Below, in pieces: positions 17,956 to 25,863 of a stretch of DNA of 64,000 nt. The notes below the pieces were generated by a model, which saw only the letters and a program-made list of their open reading frames with translations, was not told the DNA's origin and made no database searches. Position 1 is the first letter of the stretch. The number at the start of each line of letters is the position of its first letter. The DNA comes from CAYSCZ01 sp051155775 (GTDB lineage Bacteria > Bacteroidota > Bacteroidia > Cytophagales > Cyclobacteriaceae), in contig DAXETV010000003.1 of assembly GCA_051155775.1 (NCBI GenBank), positions 62,001 to 126,000 on the forward strand, given 5' to 3'. The translations under genes were made by a program, and so were the position numbers.

Positions 17956-18348
17956 ATGGCTCAAAAGAAAAAAGATAAAAGTAAAAAGAGGGTAGTCGTT
18001 GTTGAAGCATCTGGTCAGGTACATATCAAGGCCACATTCAATAATATTATCATTTCAATAACCAACACTACAGGTCAGGTCATATCATGGGCTTCAGCCG
18101 GAAAAATGGGATTTAGAGGTTCTAAGAAAAATACACCCTACGCTGCTCAGGTTGCTGCTCAGAATTGTGGTCAAACTGCTTATGATCTTGGTTTAAGAAA
18201 AGTGGAAGTATTTGTTAAAGGTCCTGGTGCAGGTCGTGAATCAGCAATTAGAACGCTACAAAATACAGGCCTGGAGGTTACACTAATAAAAGATATTACA
18301 CCATTACCTCATAATGGGTGTAGGCCACCAAAAAGAAGAAGGGTTTAA
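17956..18348 (+). CDS. rpsK: 30S ribosomal protein S11
   Basis: A 130-residue S11 of the platform, near the anti-Shine-Dalgarno helix. Signatures: VHIKATFNNIIISITNTTGQ, GAGRESAIRTLQNTGLEVTL and DITPLPHNGCRPPKRRRV. The ATG at 17956 is preferred over an in-frame TTG two codons earlier. Confidence 0.97.
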   Translation: MAQKKKDKSKKRVVVVEASGQVHIKATFNNIIISITNTTGQVISWASAGKMGFRGSKKNTPYAAQVAAQNCGQTAYDLGLRKVEVFVKGPGAGRESAIRTLQNTGLEVTLIKDITPLPHNGCRPPKRRRV

Positions 18349-18358
18349 TTAATTTATT

Positions 18359-18964
18359 ATGGCAAGATATACTGGTCCAAGAACAAAAATATCCAGGAAG
18401 TTTAGTGAGCCAATATTTGGTCCCAGCAAAGCGCTGCAAAAGAAAAGTTATCCTCCCGGTCAACATGGAAGGGGTAGAAGAAAGAAACAATCTGAATATG
18501 CTATTCAGCTAGCGGAAAAGCAAAAAGCAAAATATTTGTATGGTGTTCTGGAGCGTCAATTTGCTAACATCTTTGATAAGGCAAATAGAAAGACGGGCAA
18601 AACGGGTGATGTTTTATTGCAATTACTGGAAGCCAGACTCGATAACACGGTTTATCGCTTAGGTATAGCAAAATCCAGAAGACTGGCAAGACAGTTAGTA
18701 AGCCACAAACATATAACAGTAAATGGGGAAATAGTGAATATACCATCTTTCACTTTGAAAGTTGGTGATATAGTTGGTGTAAGGGAAAAGTCCAAGTCAT
18801 TAGAAGTTATATCCGAAAATCTATCCATTGGATCTGTGAAAAAGTACCCTTGGCTGGAGTGGGACAACAATGAAATGGTTGGAAAGTACATCTCTTTACC
18901 ATTAAGAGAAGATATACCGGAAAATATTAAAGAGCAGCTCATAGTAGAGCTTTATTCAAAATAA
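18359..18964 (+). CDS. rpsD: 30S ribosomal protein S4
   Basis: A 201-residue S4, a primary 16S binder. The zinc cysteines of some S4 proteins are absent at the N-terminus (MARYTGPRTKISRKFSEPIF). The S4 RNA-binding domain is visible as RLDNTVYRLGIAKSRRLARQ and LVSHKHITVNGEIVNIPSF. Normal length. Confidence 0.98.
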   Translation: MARYTGPRTKISRKFSEPIFGPSKALQKKSYPPGQHGRGRRKKQSEYAIQLAEKQKAKYLYGVLERQFANIFDKANRKTGKTGDVLLQLLEARLDNTVYRLGIAKSRRLARQLVSHKHITVNGEIVNIPSFTLKVGDIVGVREKSKSLEVISENLSIGSVKKYPWLEWDNNEMVGKYISLPLREDIPENIKEQLIVELYSK

Positions 18965-18978
18965 AAATTAATAAAAGC

Positions 18979-19977
18979 ATGACAACTACCTCTATATTAT
19001 CATTTCAGATGCCTGAAAAGGTAGTAATGGAAAAAGCCGACGATTTCAGGGGGCTTTTCACATTCAAACCTTTAGAAAGGGGATATGGTATTACCATAGG
19101 AAATGCTCTGAGAAGAATATTATTATCCTCCTTAGAAGGTTATGCTATTACGGGCATTAAAATACCTAATATCCTGCACGAATTTTCCAGTGTTGAAGGT
19201 GTAATAGAAGATGTCTCTGAAATCATATTGAATCTTAAACAAGTTAGGTTGAAGCGTATAGGTGAATTGATGGAGAACAAAATAGTGGCTTCAATATCTG
19301 GGCAAAATGAATTTAGGGCCGGTGATATTAATAATTTCACAAATGCTTTTGAGGTTTTAAATAAAGATCATGTGATATGTAATATGAATGACGGTATATC
19401 ATTTGAAATTGAACTGACCATCGAAAAAGGAAGGGGCTATGTGCCGTCAGAGGAAAATAAGCCGGCTGACCAGATTTATGGCTACTTGCCAGTTGATTCG
19501 ATCTTCACACCAATAAAAAATGTTCAGTATAGCATTGAAAACACCAGGGTTGAACAAAAAACAGATTATGAACAGCTTACTATAGAAGTAGAAACAGACG
19601 GATCCGTTCACCCAGAAAGTGCACTTAAGGAAGCAGCACACATTCTGATAAAACATTTCATGTTATTCTCAGATCAAAGTATGATTCTTGAAACTCATGA
19701 AACCAAAGAACCAGAAGCTGTTGATGAAGAACTTCTACATATGAGGAAGTTATTAAAAACCTCACTAAATGACCTCGATTTATCAGTTCGGGCGTATAAT
19801 TGCTTGAAAGCAGCTGATGTAAGGACACTCGGCGATTTAGTAAAGCTTGAAATATCTGATATGATGAAATTCAGAAATTTCGGTAAAAAATCTCTTGCTG
19901 AACTTGAGCAGTTGGTTGCGGAAAAAAATCTTACATTTGGAATGGACCTTTCAAAGTATAAGCTGGAGGAAGATTAA
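18979..19977 (+). CDS. rpoA: RNA polymerase subunit alpha
   Basis: A 332-residue alpha subunit. The N-terminal dimerisation domain carries LERGYGITIGNALRRILLSS and the C-terminal domain (about residue 250 on) carries LDLSVRAYNCLKAADVRTLG and MKFRNFGKKSLAELEQLV, the DNA- and activator-binding helices. Normal length and position. Confidence 0.98.
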   Translation: MTTTSILSFQMPEKVVMEKADDFRGLFTFKPLERGYGITIGNALRRILLSSLEGYAITGIKIPNILHEFSSVEGVIEDVSEIILNLKQVRLKRIGELMENKIVASISGQNEFRAGDINNFTNAFEVLNKDHVICNMNDGISFEIELTIEKGRGYVPSEENKPADQIYGYLPVDSIFTPIKNVQYSIENTRVEQKTDYEQLTIEVETDGSVHPESALKEAAHILIKHFMLFSDQSMILETHETKEPEAVDEELLHMRKLLKTSLNDLDLSVRAYNCLKAADVRTLGDLVKLEISDMMKFRNFGKKSLAELEQLVAEKNLTFGMDLSKYKLEED

Positions 19978-19979
19978 AA

Positions 19980-20630
19980 ATGAGACACGGTAAAAAATTT
20001 AATCACCTTGGAAGAACAGCTCCCCATAGAGCTGCCATGCTTTCTAATATGGCTTCATCCTTAATTATTCAAAAAAGAATTTTTACAACTGTGGCCAAAG
20101 CTAAAGCCTTAAGGCAATATGTTGAGCCGCTACTTACAAAAGCCAAGACAGATGACACGCACTCCAGAAGGATTGTGTTTTCTTATCTTCAAAACAAAGA
20201 ATCTGTAAAAGAATTGTTTGCAGAAGTAGCGGATAAGATTCAAAACAGGCCAGGTGGATATACCAGGATTATCAAAACAGGGAACAGGTTGGGTGATAGT
20301 GCTGATATGTGTATGATGGAATTGGTTGATTACAATGAGTTGTTAATAGAAGAAATAGAATCAACAAAATCAACAGCTAAAAAGAAACGAACAAGAAGAG
20401 GAAGAAGCAAAGCGAAAAAGTCTGAGGAGCAAGTCAATGTGACTGATGAAACTACTGCTCAAACACAGCCTGAAGCAATAGATGAGGCTGAGGTGGTGGA
20501 AACAAAACCCGAGGTTGAAGAAGAAACTGCCACCGATAATACAAGTGAGGAAGTTGATAGTAGCTCAAATGAAGGTGAAACGAAAAATGAGTCATCTGAT
20601 GAAGATGATAAGAATGAAAATAAAGAATAG
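19980..20630 (+). CDS. rplQ: 50S ribosomal protein L17 with long acidic tail
   Basis: A 216-residue protein whose first about 117 residues are L17 (MRHGKKFNHLGRTAPHRAAM, VEPLLTKAKTDDTHSRRIVF, NRPGGYTRIIKTGNRLGDSA). A short basic stretch (KKKRTRRGRSKAKK) follows, then about 70 residues dominated by Glu, Asp, Ser and Thr. The tail is low-complexity and probably disordered. E. coli L17 is 127 residues. It ends the ribosomal transcript. Confidence 0.95.
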   Translation: MRHGKKFNHLGRTAPHRAAMLSNMASSLIIQKRIFTTVAKAKALRQYVEPLLTKAKTDDTHSRRIVFSYLQNKESVKELFAEVADKIQNRPGGYTRIIKTGNRLGDSADMCMMELVDYNELLIEEIESTKSTAKKKRTRRGRSKAKKSEEQVNVTDETTAQTQPEAIDEAEVVETKPEVEEETATDNTSEEVDSSSNEGETKNESSDEDDKNENKE

Positions 20631-20652
20631 TTATTTAGTATAAACAATTATT

Positions 20653-20690
20653 AAAAAGGGATTGGTTTATATCAATCCCTTTTTTATTTT
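20653..20690 (+). terminator. Intrinsic terminator after rplQ
   Basis: A 12-bp perfect stem (AAAAAGGGATTG with CAATCCCTTTTT, 20653-20664 and 20673-20684), an 8-base loop and a T-rich tail. It ends the ribosomal protein transcript. Confidence 0.9.
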
Positions 20691-20704
20691 GTGACTATCA
20701 TATT

Positions 20705-21838
20705 ATGACAATACAGAGAAATAAAAAAAGAAAAGAAGCCGTACTTTTATTAGAGGATGGTACTATGTTCAAAGGACATTCCATAGGGGGAATAGGGACT
20801 ACCGGTGGTGAAATTTGCTTCAATACCGGCATGACTGGTTACCAGGAAATTTACACTGATCCTTCGTATTTCGGTCAGATCATAGTTAATACCACGGCAC
20901 ATATCGGTAATTATGGCTCACATCTTGAAGAGCAGGAATCAGGAAAACCCCAGGTGAGTGGTATTGTGGTGAATTATTTTTCACCCACCTTTAGTCGCAA
21001 AACAGCAGACAATAGTCTTCAAGATTACCTCTCTGATAACAAAGTAGTTGGTATCACAGATATTGATACGCGAAAACTGGTAAGGCATATTCGTTCAAAA
21101 GGTGCTATGAATGCTGTTATTAGCTCAGAGAGTCTTAATAAGGATGCGTTAAAAGAAAGACTTGGTTCTGTTCCTAACATGGAATCTCTTGAGTTATCGT
21201 CATCAGTTACCACCCCCAAAGCTTATGAGATCGGTAATAAAGAAAGTAAGTATAGAGTAGCGGTCCTGGACCTGGGTATAAAACGGTCCATACTTAAGAA
21301 TCTGTCACAGCGAAATGTTTTTTGCAGAGTTTTTAACGCAAAAACATCCTTTGAGGAGATGGAAAAGTGGTCACCCGATGGTTATTTCATTTCCAATGGC
21401 CCTGGTGATCCGGCAGCAACTTCCTATGCCGTTGAGCGTGTAAAAAATATACTAGAGTCAGGCAAACCTCTTTTTGGTATTTGCCTTGGTCATCAAATTC
21501 TCGCACTATCCTGTAATATAGGTACATTCAAGATGCATCATGGTCACCGTGGACTTAACCACCCGGTAAAAAATTTAATTACAGGAAAAAGTGAAATTAC
21601 CTCGCAAAATCATGGATTTGCAGTTAACTTAGATGATCTAAAAACCTCTGATAATGTGGAATTGACACACATAGATTTGAATGACAATACGGTAGAAGGA
21701 TTGAGAGTAAATGATAAAAATGCTTTCTCTGTGCAATACCATCCCGAATCTTCTCCAGGCCCACATGACTCCAGGTATCTTTTTGATGATTTCATACATA
21801 TGTTAAACCAAAATCAACACAATAATGAGTCTAATTGA
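20705..21838 (+). CDS. carA: Carbamoyl-phosphate synthase small subunit
   Basis: A 377-residue glutamine amidotransferase subunit that supplies ammonia to the large subunit for arginine and pyrimidine synthesis. The N-terminal domain (LLEDGTMFKGHSIGG, FNTGMTGYQEIYTDPSYFGQ) is typical. The class I amidotransferase triad is visible: Cys in LFGICLGHQILAL, and His and Glu in QYHPESSPGPHDS. The partner carB is not in the window. Its last 14 bases overlap the start of eno in another frame. Confidence 0.97.
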   Translation: MTIQRNKKRKEAVLLLEDGTMFKGHSIGGIGTTGGEICFNTGMTGYQEIYTDPSYFGQIIVNTTAHIGNYGSHLEEQESGKPQVSGIVVNYFSPTFSRKTADNSLQDYLSDNKVVGITDIDTRKLVRHIRSKGAMNAVISSESLNKDALKERLGSVPNMESLELSSSVTTPKAYEIGNKESKYRVAVLDLGIKRSILKNLSQRNVFCRVFNAKTSFEEMEKWSPDGYFISNGPGDPAATSYAVERVKNILESGKPLFGICLGHQILALSCNIGTFKMHHGHRGLNHPVKNLITGKSEITSQNHGFAVNLDDLKTSDNVELTHIDLNDNTVEGLRVNDKNAFSVQYHPESSPGPHDSRYLFDDFIHMLNQNQHNNESN

Positions 21839-23102
21839 TAGTGTTTTTGCAAGACAAATCCTTGATTCAAGGGGTAACCCAACTGTAGAAGTTGATGTGT
21901 CAACTGAAAACGGTTTTATAGGAAGGGCTGCAGTACCTTCCGGTGCATCTACTGGAAAGCATGAAGCTGTTGAATTGAGGGATGGTGACAGTAAAATGTT
22001 TATGGGAAAAGGTGTTGTAAATGCCGTAAATAATGTCAATGACAAGATCGCTCCCGAGATCATTGGCTACTCGTCTTTTGATCAAAACCTGATCGATAAG
22101 ATCATGATAGAACTGGATGGTACGGAAAACAAATCTAACCTGGGTGCAAATGCCATCCTTGGGGTTTCCCTTGCCGTAGCTAAAGCGGCTGCTCAGGAAG
22201 CAGACCAACCATTATATCGGTATATAGGTGGAGTAAACGCAAATACCCTGCCTGTACCTATGATGAATATATTGAATGGTGGTAGTCATGCCGATAACTC
22301 TATCGATTTCCAGGAGTTCATGGTCATGCCTGTGAATGCTGACTCATTCTCATTAGCCTTAAGAATGGGTGTTGAAGTTTTTCATCATTTGAAAAAAGTA
22401 TTGAAGGATAAAGGACATTCGACAAACGTGGGCGATGAAGGTGGTTTCGCTCCAAACCTTGGATCAAATGAAGAAGCCATTGAAGTGGTTCTGACAGCTA
22501 TTGAAAAGGCAGGCTTTAAACCGGGGGAAGACATATTTATAGCATTAGATGCTGCAACCTCTGAATTTTATGAGGAGGATACCGGGCTCTATCATTTTAA
22601 AAAATCTACCGGGGATAAAATCAATTCTGATGATATGGTTTCCTATTGGAAAGAATGGGTTAATAAATATCCTATAATTTCAATAGAAGACGGAATGTTC
22701 GAGGATGACTGGAAAGGCTGGCAGACCTTGACCTCAACCATTGGGGAGAAAGTTCAGCTCGTCGGTGATGATCTGTTTGTGACTAATGTAAACAGGCTTC
22801 AAAAAGGTATTGATATGGGTGTTGGTAATTCGATATTGGTAAAAGTAAATCAGATTGGTAGCCTCACTGAGACCATAAATGCTGTTAATCTGGCTAAAAA
22901 CAATCATTACAAGAGCATAATATCTCATAGGTCGGGTGAAACAGAAGATAATACCATAGCTGATCTGGCTGTTGCATTAAATACTGGCCAAATAAAAACC
23001 GGATCTGCTTCAAGGTCGGACAGGATGGCTAAGTATAACCAGTTATTAAGAATAGAAGAAGAGTTAGATGAAGTAGCTGTTTTTCCAGGGAAAAATTTTT
23101 AA
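21825..23102 (+). CDS. eno: Enolase
   Basis: A 425-residue glycolytic enzyme converting 2-phosphoglycerate to phosphoenolpyruvate. Active-site elements: RQILDSRGNPTVEVD, NVGDEGGFAPNL (general acid Glu region), magnesium ligands in IALDAATSEFYEED and SIEDGMFEDDW, the catalytic Lys in LVKVNQIGSLTETI and SHRSGETED. The ATG overlaps the end of carA by 14 bases. Confidence 0.98.
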   Translation: MSLIDSVFARQILDSRGNPTVEVDVSTENGFIGRAAVPSGASTGKHEAVELRDGDSKMFMGKGVVNAVNNVNDKIAPEIIGYSSFDQNLIDKIMIELDGTENKSNLGANAILGVSLAVAKAAAQEADQPLYRYIGGVNANTLPVPMMNILNGGSHADNSIDFQEFMVMPVNADSFSLALRMGVEVFHHLKKVLKDKGHSTNVGDEGGFAPNLGSNEEAIEVVLTAIEKAGFKPGEDIFIALDAATSEFYEEDTGLYHFKKSTGDKINSDDMVSYWKEWVNKYPIISIEDGMFEDDWKGWQTLTSTIGEKVQLVGDDLFVTNVNRLQKGIDMGVGNSILVKVNQIGSLTETINAVNLAKNNHYKSIISHRSGETEDNTIADLAVALNTGQIKTGSASRSDRMAKYNQLLRIEEELDEVAVFPGKNF

Positions 23103-23126
23103 ATGTTAACTCAAAAGTTAAATATT

Positions 23127-23154
23127 AAGCCCGTACATTTTACGGGCTTTTTTT
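23127..23154 (+). terminator. Intrinsic terminator after eno
   Basis: A 9-bp perfect stem AAGCCCGTA/TACGGGCTT (23127-23135, 23141-23149), loop CATTT, followed by a run of seven or more T. It closes the carA-eno unit. Confidence 0.9.
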
Positions 23155-23176
23155 AGTAATTTTAAAAAAAGCTAAA

Positions 23177-23473
23177 GTGAGATTATCAAAAGAGAAAATT
23201 TCCGCGTATTTAAAAAATTTCTATATTCTTGCAGGTCTTTTGTTTTTGATATTAATGTTATTTATTGATTCTAATAATATTTTCAATCAATACCGGATGA
23301 ACCAAAAAGTGGAGGCACTGAAAGAAAAAGAATACTATTACCTCGATAAAATTAAAAGTGTAGAGCAGGATAAGAAAACACTTACTAGCCTTAAAGTTCT
23401 TGAAAAGCTGGCAAGAGAAAAATATTTTATGAAAAAGAGAACCGAAGATTTATACGTAATCGTTGAAGAGTAA
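23177..23473 (+). CDS. FtsB/DivIC-like septum protein
   Basis: A 98-residue bitopic membrane protein. One membrane helix (NFYILAGLLFLILMLFIDSN, about residues 14-33) is followed by a short coiled coil (MNQKVEALKEKEYYYLDKIK...) and the family-typical LKVLEKLAREKYFMKKRTED. This is the layout of the FtsB/DivIC septum formation initiator family, which joins FtsL and FtsQ in the divisome. The start is GTG; no ATG fits better. Placement directly after eno is the common FtsB location in other bacteria. Confidence 0.85.
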   Translation: MRLSKEKISAYLKNFYILAGLLFLILMLFIDSNNIFNQYRMNQKVEALKEKEYYYLDKIKSVEQDKKTLTSLKVLEKLAREKYFMKKRTEDLYVIVEE

Positions 23474-23491
23474 TAATCTTAATTATGTCTT

Positions 23492-24010
23492 ATGAAATTA
23501 ACTTCGGTACTTACACTATCAATGCTATTTTCATTAGCCTCCTACGCTCAATCAGATAGGGTTTTTGTGGGAGGGAATTTGGGTTTTGGCGCCAGTAGAA
23601 ATATTACCAACATAAATCTTTCTCCTCAAATTGGTTATCGGGTTACATCCCGGTTCACCATGGGTACCGGAGTCACTTATCAATACATTCATTACAGGAC
23701 TGCAGATTTGAGTACTTCCAATTATGGGGGACGATTATTTGCGCAGTATAGATTTCTCCAAAACTTTTTAGCTTACACCGAGTTCGAGCATCTTAGTTTC
23801 GAATTCCCCACAGTTTTGGTGAATGGTGAATTCCAAACCGACAGACAAAATTATAACAGCTATTTTGTTGGAGGTGGTTATGTGCAATCGTCAGGGAGAG
23901 CCAGTTTTTTTACTTTAGTACTATATAATTTGCTTTATGATGATAATGAGTCATCGCCATATGGAAGCCCCTGGGTGGTGAGAGGTGGTGTGAATTTTTC
24001 CATTTTTTAA
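23492..24010 (+). CDS. Small outer-membrane beta-barrel protein
   Basis: A 172-residue exported protein with a signal peptide (MKLTSVLTLSMLFSLASYAQ, cleavage expected after about residue 20). The rest alternates hydrophobic and polar residues in strands rich in aromatic residues and glycine (GGNLGFGASRNITNINLSPQ, RVTSRFTMGTGVTYQYIHYR) and ends in WVVRGGVNFSIF, with the C-terminal Phe usual for barrels. It resembles the porin-family or OmpW/OmpX-like small barrels of Bacteroidota. Substrate unknown. It ends right where the kinase relic begins. Confidence 0.7.
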   Translation: MKLTSVLTLSMLFSLASYAQSDRVFVGGNLGFGASRNITNINLSPQIGYRVTSRFTMGTGVTYQYIHYRTADLSTSNYGGRLFAQYRFLQNFLAYTEFEHLSFEFPTVLVNGEFQTDRQNYNSYFVGGGYVQSSGRASFFTLVLYNLLYDDNESSPYGSPWVVRGGVNFSIF

Positions 24011-24272
24011 CTGATAATGGTTTATCCCGACAAGTTGACTCAAGTCTGGTACAATTTTTAATAGTAATCCTTTCCACGCTATGGAATACATTGGAACCCT
24101 ATGGATAAGTACAAACTTATAAGGTTCAATAGTTATGGTGAAAATTACTGACTTAAGATCAGGACTTTCAAAAAACCAACATCATAAAAATGTTGAACCC
24201 TTTTACACTACTAAAGCCATTGGAATAGGAAGCGTATTAGGTCTTGATATCGTTAAAAAAGCCATAACATAA
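24011..24272 (+). pseudogene. Relic of a histidine kinase C-terminal domain
   Basis: Translating 24011-24058 gives LIMVYPDKLTQVWYNF. From 24063, one frame over, it gives SNPFHAMEYIGTLWISTNL, a stop at 24120, then after 15 bases (ATG at 24135) a stretch ending NVEPFYTTKAIGIGSVLGLD and IVKKAIT. These match in order and without other gaps the intact kinase downstream (AYPEELSQIWSNL, SNAIHAMNYKGKL, then IFEPFYTTKPIGVGSGLGLD). So this is about 88 codons of a HATPase domain broken by one extra base near 24059, one nonsense codon and a premature stop at 24270. It starts immediately after the barrel gene stop. Confidence 0.85.
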
Positions 24273-24279
24273 TATAATT

Positions 24280-25845
24280 GTGGTATTCCGTTTCATAGCA
24301 GTGCATTATATTGAAAGGATCAAGCGCTTAGAGCTTGAGCATCAGTTTTTCCTGATATCATCAGTTTTAGGAGTAACCTTGTCATTACTACTATTCATTT
24401 TTGATTTTTTTTATTTACTTGACGTTCCATCGCTCATCCTTGAATCCTTGGCGCTTGTTCTTTTTATATTTTTTTTCATAAAAGGACAAGATCCAATCAA
24501 ATACAAAAAACTTACCATACCATTTGCGGTAACAATTCTAATCATTTTGAATATGGCCATTCCTTTTGCCGGGGGATTCCATATAGTAAATTCATTTCTC
24601 TTTTTAATATACATCTTACTGCTAAGCATTCTTTTAGATGGAAAAAAACTATACATATTTTATGGAATTCTATTTATTGACCTGTTAGTTCTCATAAGCA
24701 TTGATTATTATAATTATGAGCAAATACGGCGATATGAAATACCTAAGGCACTGATTCTGGAACATGATGTACTATTATTCTTTATACTATCAACCAGCGT
24801 AATCATTTTTAGGGGATTAAAAAGCAGGTATGATATTGAAAGAAAAAGAGTTATTGATCAATCCAATAGAATTGAAGAGTCCCAGAAGCAGATTGCTTAT
24901 TCTGAAAAGATGGCATCTTTAGGCAGATTATTGTCAGGTATTTCCCACGAAATGAACAGTCCATTGGGGATTGTTAAGTCTAATATAGATTATGTTAATA
25001 AGACCAAGCTCGATACCCTGAAGCGATTATTTGACATAGCGCAAAGAATTACACCCCAGGAATTCTTATCAATTCAAGCCCTGATAATAAACATGCACAA
25101 TAAACCACAGGAAATCAAATCAAGCAGGGAAGAACGCATTACAAAAGATCGTATTGGAAGCTTATTAGCAAGCTTTGACATAGATGATAAAAGCAGGGTG
25201 GTAGACCTTATTGCCGACATTGATGAGGAAGATATTTCTACGCCATTACTGAAAATTATACATAGTAAACACTGCATTGCAATGCTTGAGGCAGCGAGAC
25301 AGCTGAAGTATACCTTTTCCAACCTTAATAATACATCAATAGCAGTAAACAGAGCTGATAATTTAATGAAAGCACTGAAATTGTATACACACAATGATGA
25401 GAGAAAAGAGAAGGAATTAATTGACTTAAATTACTCGCTTGATGTGGCATTAAGCCTCTATGAACACGAAATAAAAAAAGGTGTGGCCATTGAAAAGCAT
25501 TATGAAAAAGAATTATTCATTAATGCTTATCCGGAAGAATTGTCGCAGATATGGTCAAACCTGATAAGTAATGCCATCCATGCTATGAATTATAAAGGTA
25601 AACTTTCTATATATTCAAAAAATAACAATATAGCCGATGAAGTGAGTATTATAGACAATGGCTCAGGAATACCTGACGATCAAAAATCAAAAATATTTGA
25701 ACCTTTTTATACTACAAAACCCATAGGCGTAGGAAGTGGACTAGGCCTTGATATTGTGAAAAAAGCCGTTGAAAAACACAACGGGGAAATTATGTTTGAC
25801 AGCAAACCTGGCAAAACAATATTTAAAGTGTATTTAAAGAATTGA
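24280..25845 (+). CDS. Membrane histidine kinase, orphan
   Basis: A 521-residue sensor kinase. Residues about 22-175 hold five or six hydrophobic segments with short loops and no large periplasmic domain. A short coiled coil leads into the HisKA box SEKMASLGRLLSGISHEMNS with phospho-acceptor His223. The ATP-binding domain has the N box IWSNLISNAIHAM, G1 IDNGSGIP and G2/F box FEPFYTTKPIGVGSGLGLD. The start is GTG 24280; GTG 24301 is an equal alternative. No response regulator is adjacent, so the partner and signal are unknown. The upstream relic is a damaged paralogue. Confidence 0.88.
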   Translation: MVFRFIAVHYIERIKRLELEHQFFLISSVLGVTLSLLLFIFDFFYLLDVPSLILESLALVLFIFFFIKGQDPIKYKKLTIPFAVTILIILNMAIPFAGGFHIVNSFLFLIYILLLSILLDGKKLYIFYGILFIDLLVLISIDYYNYEQIRRYEIPKALILEHDVLLFFILSTSVIIFRGLKSRYDIERKRVIDQSNRIEESQKQIAYSEKMASLGRLLSGISHEMNSPLGIVKSNIDYVNKTKLDTLKRLFDIAQRITPQEFLSIQALIINMHNKPQEIKSSREERITKDRIGSLLASFDIDDKSRVVDLIADIDEEDISTPLLKIIHSKHCIAMLEAARQLKYTFSNLNNTSIAVNRADNLMKALKLYTHNDERKEKELIDLNYSLDVALSLYEHEIKKGVAIEKHYEKELFINAYPEELSQIWSNLISNAIHAMNYKGKLSIYSKNNNIADEVSIIDNGSGIPDDQKSKIFEPFYTTKPIGVGSGLGLDIVKKAVEKHNGEIMFDSKPGKTIFKVYLKN

Positions 25846-25863
25846 TGGGCAAAGACTTTTTAA

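Noticed and set aside
24135..24272. 45-codon ORF starting ATG as a separate small gene
   Set aside because: Its translation aligns collinearly with the kinase C-terminus together with the bases before it, so it is part of the pseudogene.
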